This document shows, piece after piece, positions 8,282-17,595 of a stretch of 64,000 nucleotides of DNA; position 1 is the stretch's first letter; each line of letters opens with the position of its first letter. Source of the DNA: Rhodospirillaceae bacterium (GTDB lineage Bacteria; Pseudomonadota; Alphaproteobacteria; UBA6615); contig JABIVD010000035.1 in assembly GCA_018667335.1 (NCBI GenBank), positions 1 through 64,000 of the forward strand. Reading direction: 5' to 3'. Below the pieces are notes generated by a model. The model was given only the letters and a program-made list of their open reading frames with translations, searched no databases and had not been told where the DNA came from. A program made the position numbers and the translations under genes.

Positions 8282-10051
8282 ATGGACGACATCAAACATA
8301 TCGACGATCCGCTGTTCAAAAGCGAGGTCCGCGAGGGCATGCGCGTCGATTGGGATGTGCCCATCGAGATGGACGACGGGGTCGTTCTACGCGCCAATGT
8401 GTATCGGCCCGACGATGACGGCCAGTACCCGGTGATCATGGCCCATGGACCCTATGGCAAGGATCTCCACTTCGAGGAAATCTACAAAACCTGCTGGGAT
8501 CTGATGTGCGAGAACCACCCGGACGTACCGGCGGGTTCGACCAACATTCATCAGGCCTGGGAAGTTGCGGACCCGGAGAAATGGGTGCCCCATGGCTATG
8601 TGCTTGTGCGGGTCGATTCCCGCGGTGCGGGCCGCTCGCCGGGCTATCTCGAGCATTTCAACGCGCGCGAGACCAAGGATTTCTACGATTGCATCGAATG
8701 GGGCGGCGTCCAGCCCTGGTCGAACGGCAAGGTGGGCCTGAGCGGCATCTCCTACTACGCGATCAACCAGTGGCAGGTGGCCGCGCTGCGCCCGCCGCAT
8801 CTGGCGGCGATCTGCCCGTGGGAAGGCTCGACGGACTATTACCGCGAAGGCAGCTACCACGGCGGCATCTACTCGACGTTCGCCAAGCACTGGTACGACA
8901 TGCAGATCAAGCAGCTGCAGCATGGCTACGGCGACCGAGGCTACCGTTCGCGCGCCAACGGCGAGTGGTCTGCCGGTCCGGACACACTGTCCGACGAGGA
9001 ATTGGAGGCAAACAAGTTCGACCTGCATGCCACCATGCGCGCCCACCCGCTCGACGACGAGTGGTTCGCGGACCGTGCCGTCGACTATTCCCAGATTGAA
9101 GTGCCGATCCTGAGTTGCGGCAACTGGGGCGGTGCACCGCTGCATCCGCGGGGTAACTTCCACGGCTATATGTTGTCGGGATCGAAGGATAAGTATCTCG
9201 AGGTCCATGGCCTCGAGCATTGGTCACTCTACTACACCGACTATGGCAACGACCTGCAGATGCGGTTCTTCGATTGCTATCTGAAGGGTGATGATTCCGG
9301 CTGGAAGGATCAGCCGCGTGTGTCCTTGAATGTGCGCCATCCGGGCGAGAAGTTCGTTCCGCGCGCCGAGGAGGACTGGCCGTTGCCGCGCACCCAGTGG
9401 ACGAAATTCCATTTCGAGCCAGTGGGGCAGATCCTGTCGGACGCTTCCGCCAGCGAGAGCGCCGCAATCACCTATCAGGCGATGGGCGACGGGCTCACTT
9501 TTCTGTCGAACCCGGCGGCCGAGGACACGGAAATCTGCGGGCCCATGGCGGTCAAGCTCAACGTGTCGTCGGACACGAAGGACGCGGACATGTTCGTCGT
9601 CCTGCGTGTGTTCCAGCCGGACATGAAGGAGGTCACGTTCCGCGGGGCGCTCGATCCGCACACGCCTGTCGCGTCGGGCTGGCTGCGGGCTTCGCACCGC
9701 AAGCTCGACCCGGCACGGTCGGAGGAGTGGGCGCCGTTCCACGCCCATGACGAGGTGCAGGAATTGACCCCGGGAGAAATCTACGAGCTCGACATCGAGA
9801 TTCACGGTTCGGGCATCGTGGTGCCGAAGGGTTATCGCTTCGGCCTGTCGATCCGGGGTTGCGACTATGTCTATCCCGGCGAGCCGAATGCCGGCCTGTC
9901 GAACATGAAGAACGTCTTTACGGGTGTCGGGCCGTTCCTGCATGACGACGAGACGGACCGGCCGCCCGAGGTGTTCGACAACAATGTGACGGTGCATCTG
10001 GGCGGCGATCACGCCGGCTACGTGCTGCTGCCGATCATCCCGGCAAAGTAG
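8282..10051 (+). CDS. CocE/NonD family hydrolase, array copy 3
   Basis: A 589-residue paralogue. Start 8282 (MDDIKHIDDPLFKSEV) follows GGGGAGGAATGATC; an in-frame ATG at 8231 lies inside the leader hairpin region and gives a non-conserved extension. Landmarks are WDVPIEMDDGVVLRANVYRP, RVDSRGAGRSPG, nucleophile elbow GLSGISYYAINQWQ, NWGGAPLHPRGN, HGLEHWSLYY, and C-terminal VPKGYRFGLSIRGCDYVYPG and FDNNVTVHLGGDHAGYVLLP. It is the near twin of copy 2, while the differences spread along the gene show the duplication is not recent. Its stop is followed after 8 nt by copy 4, so these two are certainly on one transcript. Confidence 0.92.
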   Translation: MDDIKHIDDPLFKSEVREGMRVDWDVPIEMDDGVVLRANVYRPDDDGQYPVIMAHGPYGKDLHFEEIYKTCWDLMCENHPDVPAGSTNIHQAWEVADPEKWVPHGYVLVRVDSRGAGRSPGYLEHFNARETKDFYDCIEWGGVQPWSNGKVGLSGISYYAINQWQVAALRPPHLAAICPWEGSTDYYREGSYHGGIYSTFAKHWYDMQIKQLQHGYGDRGYRSRANGEWSAGPDTLSDEELEANKFDLHATMRAHPLDDEWFADRAVDYSQIEVPILSCGNWGGAPLHPRGNFHGYMLSGSKDKYLEVHGLEHWSLYYTDYGNDLQMRFFDCYLKGDDSGWKDQPRVSLNVRHPGEKFVPRAEEDWPLPRTQWTKFHFEPVGQILSDASASESAAITYQAMGDGLTFLSNPAAEDTEICGPMAVKLNVSSDTKDADMFVVLRVFQPDMKEVTFRGALDPHTPVASGWLRASHRKLDPARSEEWAPFHAHDEVQELTPGEIYELDIEIHGSGIVVPKGYRFGLSIRGCDYVYPGEPNAGLSNMKNVFTGVGPFLHDDETDRPPEVFDNNVTVHLGGDHAGYVLLPIIPAK

Positions 10052-10059
10052 GGCGACAC

Positions 10060-11841
10060 ATGGCGGAGAACCTCTACGCCGATGATCCGCAGTTTCGCAC
10101 GGAAGTGCGGGACGGGATGCGGATCGATTGGGACGTGCCGATCGAAATGGACGACGGCAACGTCCTGCGGGCGGATATCTTCCGCCCGAACAAGCGTGGC
10201 CGGTTCCCCGTCATCATGAGCCACGGCCCCTATGCCAAGGGGTTGGCATTCCAGGAGGGCTACGAGACCGCCTGGAACATCATGGTCGAGACATTTCCCG
10301 AGGTGGCCCAGGGGACGACCAACAAATACGCCAACTGGGAGGTCGTGGACCCTGAGAAATGGGTGCCCGATGGCTATGTGGTCATCCGGGTCGATTCCCG
10401 GGGTTCCGGCCGCTCGCCCGGCGTCGTCGACGTGCGCTCGCCGCGCGAGACCCGCGACTTCGCGGCCTGCATCGACTGGGCCGGGGTGCAGCCCTGGTCG
10501 AACGGCAAGGTCGGGCTCAACGGCATTTCCTACTACGCGATCAATCAGTGGCATGTGGCGGCGCTGAAGCCCAAGCATCTGGCCGCGCTATGCGTCTGGG
10601 AGGGCGCGGGGGACTATTACCGGGACTCCAACTATCACGGCGGCATCCTGTCGACCTTCGTGACCAACTGGTACGACAAGCAGGTTGAATCCGTGCAGTA
10701 CGGGCTTGGCAAGAATGGCCCGCGTTCGGCGGTCCATGGCGACCTGGTCTGCGGCCCGGAGACATTCACGCGCGCCACCCTCAAGAAGAACCGCACCGAT
10801 CTGCCCCATGAGTTGCGCACGCGTAAGCTCGACGACGCATGGTATCGGGGTCGCTCGGCTGACTGGTCGAAGGTCGACGTGCCGGTCCTGTCGGCCGGCA
10901 ACTGGGGCGGGCAGGGGCTGCATCCACGCGGCAATATCGATGGCTTCGTCCATGCGGCATCCAAGCAAAAGTGGCTGGAGATGCATGGCCGTGAGCACTG
11001 GACCGAGTTTTACACGGACTACGGGCTCGACCTGCAGAAACGCTTCTTCGGGCATTTCCTGAAGGGCAAGGACACGGGCTGGAAGAAGCAGCCGAAAGTG
11101 TTGCTCAATGTCCGCCATCCCGATGAGGTCTTCGTGCCGCGGGCCGAGGGCGAGTGGCCGATCAAGAGCACGAAGTGGACCAAGGCCTATCTCGATCCGG
11201 CCAGTGGCGCGCTTGGTGCGCGCAAGCTCGACCGCAAACGCGCGATCACATATGCCGGCCTGGGCGACGGGCTGACCTTCCTGACCCCCGCGGCGGACAC
11301 GGCGATGGAAGTCACGGGGCCCCTGGCGGCCAAGCTGTTCGTGTCGTCCGAGACGAAAGACGCGGATCTGTTCCTGGTGGTGCGGTTGTTCTCGCCCGAC
11401 CTGAAAGAAGTCACCTTCAAGGGAGCCCTCGATCCGCACACGCCGATCGCGCAAGGCTGGCTGCGGGCGTCGCACCGCAAGCTCGATCGGAAGAAATCAC
11501 GCAAACATCAGCCCTATCACAGCCACGACGAGAAGCAGCCGCTCAAGCCGGGCCAGGTCTATGAGCTCGACGTTGAAGTCTGGCCGACATCGATCGTCGT
11601 GCCGGCCGGGTATCGGCTGGGGCTGACGGTCCGGGGGCGGGACTATGTCTATCCCGGCGGATCGGGCGGGCGATTGTCGAACATGAAGAACGAATTCACC
11701 GGTGTTGGACCCTTCGTCCATGACGGCCGGGACGCGCGGGTCTATGGCGGCAACGTTACGATCCATTGTGGACCGAACCATCCGTCGCATCTGTTGTTGC
11801 CGGTCATCCCGCCGAAGCGCGCGGGCAAGAAACGCAAATAG
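10060..11841 (+). CDS. CocE/NonD family hydrolase, array copy 4
   Basis: A 593-residue paralogue starting at ATG 10060, only 8 nt after copy 3, with a weak AGGGCG ribosome site. This suggests translation partly coupled to copy 3. It carries WDVPIEMDDGNVLRADIFRP, RVDSRGSGRSPG, nucleophile elbow GLNGISYYAINQWH, NWGGQGLHPRGN, HGREHWTEFY, and the jelly-roll ending VPAGYRLGLTVRGRDYVYPG and NVTIHCGPNHPSHLLLP. The GLNGISYY and NWGGQGLHPRGN wording and the basic tail (KRAGKKRK) place it nearer to copy 1 than to the copy 2/3 pair. The array thus contains at least two subgroups. Substrate unknown. Confidence 0.92.
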   Translation: MAENLYADDPQFRTEVRDGMRIDWDVPIEMDDGNVLRADIFRPNKRGRFPVIMSHGPYAKGLAFQEGYETAWNIMVETFPEVAQGTTNKYANWEVVDPEKWVPDGYVVIRVDSRGSGRSPGVVDVRSPRETRDFAACIDWAGVQPWSNGKVGLNGISYYAINQWHVAALKPKHLAALCVWEGAGDYYRDSNYHGGILSTFVTNWYDKQVESVQYGLGKNGPRSAVHGDLVCGPETFTRATLKKNRTDLPHELRTRKLDDAWYRGRSADWSKVDVPVLSAGNWGGQGLHPRGNIDGFVHAASKQKWLEMHGREHWTEFYTDYGLDLQKRFFGHFLKGKDTGWKKQPKVLLNVRHPDEVFVPRAEGEWPIKSTKWTKAYLDPASGALGARKLDRKRAITYAGLGDGLTFLTPAADTAMEVTGPLAAKLFVSSETKDADLFLVVRLFSPDLKEVTFKGALDPHTPIAQGWLRASHRKLDRKKSRKHQPYHSHDEKQPLKPGQVYELDVEVWPTSIVVPAGYRLGLTVRGRDYVYPGGSGGRLSNMKNEFTGVGPFVHDGRDARVYGGNVTIHCGPNHPSHLLLPVIPPKRAGKKRK

Positions 11842-11863
11842 TTCAAAATTGGGGGACGCAGTG

Positions 11864-13633
11864 ATGAGCAGTATCCAGACACCCGGCGATAGCCAGATGA
11901 CGTCGAAGGTCAATGACGGGATGCGCATCGATTGGGATGTGCCGCTTGAGATGGACGACGGGATCGTCCTGCGCGCCGATATCTACCGACCCGACGATGA
12001 CGGCCAGTATCCGGTGATCATCAGCTACGGCCCCTATGCCAAGTGGCTCGCCTGGGAAGACGGCTATCCCTACCAGTGGAAGCAGATGGTTGAGGATTAC
12101 CCCGACTGTCTCGTCGGCTCATCGAACCGGTATCAAAACTGGGAGCTCGTGGATCCCGAGAAATGGGTGCCGGACGGCTACATCTGCATGCGGGTGGATT
12201 CGCGCGGTGCGGGCCGGTCCCAGGGCTTTCTCGACGTCTGGTCGGCGCGCGAAGCCCAGGACTTCCACGACTGCATCAACTGGGCGGGCACCCAGGCCTG
12301 GTCGAACGGCAAGGTCGGGACCTCGGGGATTTCCTATTACGGCATGAACCAGTGGCAGGTCGCCTCCCTCCAGCCCAAGCATCTGGCCGCGATGTGCGTC
12401 TGGGAAGGCGCTGCGGATTACTATCGCGACATGGGACATCACGGCGGCATCGCCTGTCGGTTCCCGTCGATCTGGTTCAACTCCGCCGTCGTCCCGCGCC
12501 AGCATGGCAAGGGTGCCTATGGCAAGAAGAGCCGCCTCAATGGCGAGTGGATTTCGGGGCCCGAGACGCTGTCGGAGGAAGAGCTGGCGGACAATCGCAC
12601 CGACTATGGCCGCGATATTCTGGCTCATCCCCTGGTCGATGATTACTGGAAGGCCCGGATGCCGGACTATTCCAAGATCAACGTGCCGTTGCTGTCATCG
12701 GGTAACTGGGGCGGTGTGGGCCTGCATCCACGCGGCAACACCGAGGGCTATGTGAATGCCGCGAGCGATCAGAAGTGGCTCGAGATCCATGGCCTTGAGC
12801 ATTTTACCCACTACTACACCGACTACGGCATCGACTTGCAGCGCCGCTTCCTCGGCCACTTCCTGAAGGGCGAGGATACAGGCTGGGGTGAGCAGCCGAA
12901 GGTGCAGCTGTTGATCCGGCATCCCGACGAGGTGTTCGTCGAGCGGGCCGAGGATGCATGGCCGATCCCGCGTACCGAATGGACCGAGATGTATCTCGAT
13001 CCCGCGGGTAAGACGCTCTCTGATGCGCCGATGGCTGATGCCCAGAGCTTCACCTATGAGGCGATGGGGGACGGAGCGACGTTCCTGGCGCCGCCCGTGG
13101 CGCAGGAGACCGAGATTACCGGGCCTGTTGCTGCCAAGCTGTTCATCTCTTCGGAGACCGAGGACGCCGATCTGTTCCTGGTGCTGCGGGTGTTCAAGCC
13201 GGACATGAAGGAGGTCGTCTACAAGGGTGCCAACGACCCCCACACGCCCGTCGGGCTCGGCTGGCTGCGCGCCTCGCACCGCAAGCTCGACCCCGACCAG
13301 ACCTTGCCTTACCGGCCGTATCACGCCCATGACGAAGTGCAGCCACTCACGCCGGGTGAGATCTACGAGCTCGATATCGAGATCTGGCCGACGTCGATCG
13401 TGTTGCCGGAGGGCTATCGACTGGGCCTCAGCGTGCGCGGCCGCGACTATGTCTATCCGGGCTGGACGCCGGGCGACCCGATGATCGCCAACCGCGTCCA
13501 GTATGGCGTCGGGCCGTTCAAGCACGAGATGCCGTCCAACCGGCCGCTCGACGTCTACGGCAAGAAGGTCACCCTGCACACCGGGCCTGACCACCCGTCC
13601 CATGTGCTGCTGCCGGTCATCCCGGAGAAGTAG
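11864..13633 (+). CDS. CocE/NonD family hydrolase, array copy 5
   Basis: A 589-residue paralogue starting at ATG 11864 (MSSIQTPGDSQMTSKV), or possibly GTG 11861, with GGGGGACG upstream. The longer open frame from 11702 overlaps copy 4 and is not needed. Landmarks are WDVPLEMDDGIVLRADIYRP, RVDSRGAGRSQG, elbow GTSGISYYGMNQWQ, NWGGVGLHPRGN, HGLEHFTHYY, and C-terminal LPEGYRLGLSVRGRDYVYPG. It is the most divergent copy: IEM becomes LEM, and EVTF[R/K]GALDPHTP becomes EVVYKGANDPHTP. It ends 6 nt from the convergent hmgA stop, leaving no room for a separate terminator. Confidence 0.92.
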   Translation: MSSIQTPGDSQMTSKVNDGMRIDWDVPLEMDDGIVLRADIYRPDDDGQYPVIISYGPYAKWLAWEDGYPYQWKQMVEDYPDCLVGSSNRYQNWELVDPEKWVPDGYICMRVDSRGAGRSQGFLDVWSAREAQDFHDCINWAGTQAWSNGKVGTSGISYYGMNQWQVASLQPKHLAAMCVWEGAADYYRDMGHHGGIACRFPSIWFNSAVVPRQHGKGAYGKKSRLNGEWISGPETLSEEELADNRTDYGRDILAHPLVDDYWKARMPDYSKINVPLLSSGNWGGVGLHPRGNTEGYVNAASDQKWLEIHGLEHFTHYYTDYGIDLQRRFLGHFLKGEDTGWGEQPKVQLLIRHPDEVFVERAEDAWPIPRTEWTEMYLDPAGKTLSDAPMADAQSFTYEAMGDGATFLAPPVAQETEITGPVAAKLFISSETEDADLFLVLRVFKPDMKEVVYKGANDPHTPVGLGWLRASHRKLDPDQTLPYRPYHAHDEVQPLTPGEIYELDIEIWPTSIVLPEGYRLGLSVRGRDYVYPGWTPGDPMIANRVQYGVGPFKHEMPSNRPLDVYGKKVTLHTGPDHPSHVLLPVIPEK

Positions 13634-13639
13634 GCGGGT

Positions 13640-14956
13640 TTAGCGCCGGGCGGGGTCGAAACGGTCTTCGAGGCCGGCCCAGCAATCCTGGTAGTCGGCC
13701 TGGCGCAGCGGCGTCTCCAGCGCGAACGGCGTGGGGCGCAGCACGTAGCGGGTCTCGAGCATGAAGGCGAGGGTCCCGTCGATCTTCTCGGGCACGAGTT
13801 TGGCGTTGCTGGCCGCCTCGAAGGTGGCGGCGTCGGGGCCGTGTCCGGCCATACAGTTGTGCAGGCTCGCACCGCCCGGCGTGAAGCCTTCGGCCTTGGC
13901 GTCGTAAGCGCCCTCGACGAGGCCCATGAACTCGTTCATCACGTTGCGGTGGAACCAGGGCGGCCGGAACGTGTGTTCGGCGACCATCCAGCGCGGCGGG
14001 AAGATCGCGAAGTCCACATTCGCGGTGCCTGGGTCGGGCGAGGGCGAGGTCAGCACGGTAAAGATCGACGGGTCGGGGTGGTCGACGCTCACCGTGCCGA
14101 TCGTCATGAAGTTTGCCATGTCATATTTGTAGGGCACATGGGTGCCGTGCCATGCCACCACATCGAGCGGGGAGCGGTCGACCCCCGTGGTCCACAATCC
14201 GCCGTCGAACTTGAACACGAGCTCGAATGCGCCCGTGCGATCCTCGAATCCGGCGTTGGGTGTCAGGAAATCACGCGGGCTGGCCAGGCCGTTGGTGCCG
14301 ATCGGGCCCAGTTCGGGCAGGCGCAGCGGGAGCCCGTAATTCTCGCAGACGTAACCGCGCGACGCGCCGTCCGGGAGTTCGGCCCGGAACTTGATGCCCC
14401 GCGGTACGACCGCGATCTCACCAGGTGCGGCGTCGAGTATGCCGAGCTCCGTGTGCAGGACGAGCCGACCTTGTTGCGGCACGAACAGCATCTCGCCATC
14501 GGCGTTGTGGAAAAACCGCTCGGTCATCGACCGGTTGGCCGCATACAGGTGAATGCCGATGCCCGTTTGGTGATGCGCGTCGCCGCACATGGCATAGGTG
14601 GTCATGCCGTCGATCAGGTCTGTCGGGGCGTCGGGAAAATTTAACGGGTTCCAGCGCATCTGGTTGGGCGGCGCGGATGTGTCTCCTGCCGATGGCGTGC
14701 GCCAGCCGCTGTTCGCGAGGCGCGCGTAGGGCGGCGCCTTGGCCGTCGGGCGGATGCGATAGCACCAGGTCTGCCGCGATTCTTCGCGTGGCACCGTGAA
14801 CGCCGACCCGCTCATTCCCTCGGCATAGAGCCCGTAGGGCGCTTTCTGAGGGGAATTCTGCCCCTGAGGTAGGGCGCCCGGCAGGGCCTCGCTCGAGAAA
14901 TGGTTCCCGAGGCCGCTCTGGTAGCCCGCGTCCGTCTTCGTCGTCGCACCGTCCAT
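13640..14956 (-). CDS. hmgA: Homogentisate 1,2-dioxygenase
   Basis: A 438-residue non-haem iron dioxygenase that opens the ring of homogentisate to maleylacetoacetate in tyrosine/phenylalanine breakdown. The N terminus [20 protein letters not shown] and [18 protein letters not shown] are hallmark family sequences. The iron ligands lie in the [18 protein letters not shown] segment (His and Glu), with a third His in [14 protein letters not shown]. Start 14956 has AAAAGGACAT at the right distance; an ATG at 14983 lacks one. The usual partners (fumarylacetoacetase, maleylacetoacetate isomerase, 4-hydroxyphenylpyruvate dioxygenase) are not in the window. A palindrome lies 31 bp upstream of the start. 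High confidence. Confidence 0.98.
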   Translation of the reverse strand: MDGATTKTDAGYQSGLGNHFSSEALPGALPQGQNSPQKAPYGLYAEGMSGSAFTVPREESRQTWCYRIRPTAKAPPYARLANSGWRTPSAGDTSAPPNQMRWNPLNFPDAPTDLIDGMTTYAMCGDAHHQTGIGIHLYAANRSMTERFFHNADGEMLFVPQQGRLVLHTELGILDAAPGEIAVVPRGIKFRAELPDGASRGYVCENYGLPLRLPELGPIGTNGLASPRDFLTPNAGFEDRTGAFELVFKFDGGLWTTGVDRSPLDVVAWHGTHVPYKYDMANFMTIGTVSVDHPDPSIFTVLTSPSPDPGTANVDFAIFPPRWMVAEHTFRPPWFHRNVMNEFMGLVEGAYDAKAEGFTPGGASLHNCMAGHGPDAATFEAASNAKLVPEKIDGTLAFMLETRYVLRPTPFALETPLRQADYQDCWAGLEDRFDPARR

Positions 14957-14986
14957 GGAAATGTCCTTTTGATGGTGCGTCAATAA

Positions 14987-15004
14987 TAGTTACAAATGTA
15001 ACTA
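14987..15004. promoter_or_regulatory. Palindromic operator upstream of hmgA
   Basis: TAGTTACAAATGTAACTA: 8-bp arms TAGTTACA and TGTAACTA separated by AA, centred 39-40 bp upstream of the hmgA start and between it and the upstream SDR. Size and AT-rich symmetry fit a MarR- or GntR-type dimeric regulator. No regulator gene lies nearby. The palindrome is seen; the regulator type is inferred. Confidence 0.65.
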
Positions 15005-15025
15005 AATCAAGTTCTCACACCGATG

Positions 15026-15778
15026 TCAGACGGCCGTATATCCACCGTCGATCAGGAGGTCCGAGCCGGTCATGAACGAGGACTCCGCGCTCGCCAGGAA
15101 CACCGCACCCGCGGCGATCTCCTCGGGCTTTCCGAGCCGGTCGAACATGGTGCCATTTGCAGCTTGGGCTGCGTCACGGCCGTCGAAATTGGTGACGAAG
15201 CGGTCGGTCTCGACGGGCCCGGGAGACAGGCTGTTGACCCGGATGTTCTGATGCGCGTGATCGAGCGCCATCGCGCGCGCCATGTTGATGAGCGCGCCCT
15301 TCTGGGCGCAGTACCACGGGCGCCCGGGCTTGGCCGTGCGGCCAAGCTGGGACGCGATCAGGATGATGCTGCCCCCGCCGCACGTATCGATGGCCGGAAT
15401 CGCGTGTTTGGAAAACAGGAACGCGCTGTTGAGATTGACGTCCATGGTGCGTCGCCAATCGTCATAGGAAATCTCGGTGACGGGAGCCAGCGGCAGATCA
15501 TAAATCGCGTTGCTGACCAGGACATGCAGCCCCCCGAAATCGGAGACCGCAGCAGCGACGGCAGCCTCGGCATTGGCTTCGACCGCGACGTCGGCCGGGA
15601 GGGCGATGCCCCGCCCGCCGTTCTGAGTAATTTCGTCGACCGTTGCGTTGACGCGTTCTTCGTTGATATCGACGCAGACGACCGCAGCACCCTCGGCGGC
15701 AAATCGTGTGGACATGGCCCGGCCGATGCCGCCGCCAGCCCCGGTGACGATGGCAACCTTGTTGTCGAGTGCGCCCAT
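15026..15778 (-). CDS. SDR-family NAD(P)-dependent oxidoreductase
   Basis: A 250-residue classical SDR: cofactor motif TGAGGGIGRA, acidic Asp after the second strand (VVCVDINEER, favouring NAD), catalytic Ser in ILIASQLG, and YCAQK as the Tyr-x-x-x-Lys pair. Its C terminus MTGSDLLIDGGYTAV is standard. The usual NNAG is replaced by SNAIYD, which is mildly unusual. Start 15778 has AGGAG upstream. It lies upstream of hmgA on the same strand, but the palindrome between them suggests hmgA has its own promoter. Substrate unknown. Confidence 0.93.
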   Translation of the reverse strand: MGALDNKVAIVTGAGGGIGRAMSTRFAAEGAAVVCVDINEERVNATVDEITQNGGRGIALPADVAVEANAEAAVAAAVSDFGGLHVLVSNAIYDLPLAPVTEISYDDWRRTMDVNLNSAFLFSKHAIPAIDTCGGGSIILIASQLGRTAKPGRPWYCAQKGALINMARAMALDHAHQNIRVNSLSPGPVETDRFVTNFDGRDAAQAANGTMFDRLGKPEEIAAGAVFLASAESSFMTGSDLLIDGGYTAV

Positions 15779-16232
15779 GAACTTCGCTCCTGTGTTGTGT
15801 GTGATCGTAAGAGATAGATCACATTTCAGATGAATTCGATTAGAAGTTTAACTGATTGAAATTGCCGATACTTTTGATTCGAACTAGGGTGGTTTTTGAA
15901 ATTACGGACCAAGTGACACCAAACCTCCAAGACTCCAAGACACCAAAACAAACGGGCGGAAAAACCCAAAAGAGACACAAACCGGTCGACGCGACGCTCC
16001 CAAACTCTTTGGCATCGCAACCAACCTCCCCTTGGGGGTGACGCCGCCACCGGATTGACATCACAGTATCTTGGGGCCGGATCGCGTTGATCCGCTCCTT
16101 TTTTATGCGGCCTCCTTTGAGGGCCCCGTTCCTGTTCTGCGTTGTCGGGCGCGAATCGTCTGCTGCTGTAGATCATGTGGATAGACCGTTTGCGAATGCG
16201 GCATACGGGATGGGGGCTTCCGGGGGGAACCT
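15779..16232. other. 454-nt intergenic region, low-complexity, no gene seen
   Basis: This gap separates two divergently read genes. The stretch 15890-15985 is rich in CCAAGAC/CACCAAA-like C/A motifs, without the regular unit length of a repeat array. The short open frames here lack ribosome sites and family features. It presumably contains the promoters of both flanking genes; 16196-16232 includes the GGGGGGAA ribosome site of the transporter. Confidence 0.6.
16078..16104 (+). terminator. Weak terminator-like hairpin
   Basis: CGGATC (16078-16083) and GATCCG (16089-16094) form a 6-bp stem with loop GCGTT, followed by CTCC and six T (16099-16104). No rightward gene ends nearby, so it could instead act as an attenuator in the leader of the transporter gene at 16233. 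Confidence 0.3.
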
Positions 16233-17507
16233 ATGATTGAAACTATCCAACCGATACTGGGCCTGACTGCGCTGATCGGGCTGGCCTGGTTGCTGAGTGA
16301 AAATCGCCGGGGTTGGTCCTGGCGATTGGTGATCGCAGGCGTGGCCGTCCAGATCGCACTGGCGGCGATCGCGCTTTCGGTGCCGGTGGTCCGCGAGGCG
16401 ATTGGTGCCGTCAATGGATTGGTTCTCGCCCTCGACACGGCGTCAAAGGCGGGCACGAGCCTGGTCTTCGGTTTCCTCGGCGGCGGTCCACTACCCTTTA
16501 CGGAGAGCTACCCCGGGGCCGCGTTCGTCCTGGCGTTCCAGGCGCTGCCGATTGTTTTGTTGTTGTCTGCCCTGTCGGCGGTCCTCTGGCATTGGCGGGT
16601 CATGCCGCTGATCATCAGGGGGCTGGCCGCCGGCCTGAAGCTCACATTGCGGATCGACGGCCCGGTGGCACTCGGTGCGGCGGCCAATATCTTCGTCGGG
16701 ATGGTCGAGGCGGCCATTCTGATTCGGCCCCATCTCGCGCGCATGAACCGCAGCGATCTGTTCGTCACCATGACGTGCGGCCTGACGACGATCGCCGGGA
16801 CGGTTCTCGTGCTCTACGCGACGTTCCTCAATGGGGTGATCGAAAATGCGGCAGGCCATTTTCTGGTCGCGTCTCTGATCAGCGCCCCCGCCGCAATCGT
16901 CATTGCGCGCCTGATGGTGCCTGCACCCGCGCCGGGGACGGATACGCCCGATGTGGCCGCTGCCTCGGCGGATGACCTCGAGACGGGGCGCGGCATGTAT
17001 GACAGCACCATGGACGCCATGGTGCAGGGGACTCAGGATGGGTTGCGCCTGCTTTTGAACATCATCGCGATGCTCATCGTGTTCGTGGCCGTGGTCGCAT
17101 TGGTCAATCAACTGTTGGGCCTGTTTCCCGATCTCTGGGGAGGCCCTGTCAGTCTTCAACGTTTGCTGGGCTGGTTGTTGGCGCCCGTCGCCTGGTTGAT
17201 CGGGATACCCTGGGCGGAGGCCACGGCCGCAGGCGCCCTGATCGGGACCAAGATCGTCCTGAACGAGCTGATCGCCTTTCTCGATCTCGCGGCCGCTGGC
17301 GATAGCCTGTCGGAGCGGACCCGAATTATCCTGCTCTATGCGATGGCCAGTTTCGCCAATTTCGGCAGTGTCGGCATCATGCTTGCGGGCATGATCGCGA
17401 TGGCTCCTGAGCGCAAATCCGACCTGATCGGGCTGGGTCTCAAGTCACTCGTTGCCGGGACCATCGCGACCTGCATGACCGGTGCGGTGGTCGCACTGGT
17501 GATTTGA
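16233..17507 (+). CDS. Concentrative nucleoside transporter (NupC/CNT family)
   Basis: A 424-residue inner-membrane protein with 9-10 hydrophobic segments. The Nucleos_tra2/Gate layout is visible: the N-terminal helix LGLTALIGLAWLLSENRRGWSWR, FLGGGPLPF...FVLAFQALPIVLLLSALSAVLWHW, VGMVEAAILIRPHLARMNRSDLFVTMTCGLTTIAGTVLVLY, and the C-terminal half with LIGTKIVLNELIAFLDLA and YAMASFANFGSVGIMLAGM. CNTs import nucleosides by H+ or Na+ symport. The start at 16233 follows GGGGGGAACC. The zinc deaminase at 741 might act on the same kinds of compounds but is far away. Family firm; the particular nucleoside is not readable. Confidence 0.93.
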   Translation: MIETIQPILGLTALIGLAWLLSENRRGWSWRLVIAGVAVQIALAAIALSVPVVREAIGAVNGLVLALDTASKAGTSLVFGFLGGGPLPFTESYPGAAFVLAFQALPIVLLLSALSAVLWHWRVMPLIIRGLAAGLKLTLRIDGPVALGAAANIFVGMVEAAILIRPHLARMNRSDLFVTMTCGLTTIAGTVLVLYATFLNGVIENAAGHFLVASLISAPAAIVIARLMVPAPAPGTDTPDVAAASADDLETGRGMYDSTMDAMVQGTQDGLRLLLNIIAMLIVFVAVVALVNQLLGLFPDLWGGPVSLQRLLGWLLAPVAWLIGIPWAEATAAGALIGTKIVLNELIAFLDLAAAGDSLSERTRIILLYAMASFANFGSVGIMLAGMIAMAPERKSDLIGLGLKSLVAGTIATCMTGAVVALVI

Positions 17508-17595
17508 ACTGCGGAAACTAGTGATCTGATCTGCGGAATCTGCCAAATAGGCTATACTCCGTCCCTATCCATGAACCCTATCAACAGGTGACGTC

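Noticed and set aside
4455-13633. Hydrolase array as an assembly artefact
   Set aside because: The copies differ throughout, including at third codon positions and gap lengths, so they are real paralogues.
15890-15990. Possible CRISPR or tandem array in the C/A-rich stretch
   Set aside because: Short motifs such as CCAAGAC recur, but with no fixed repeat length or spacer spacing.
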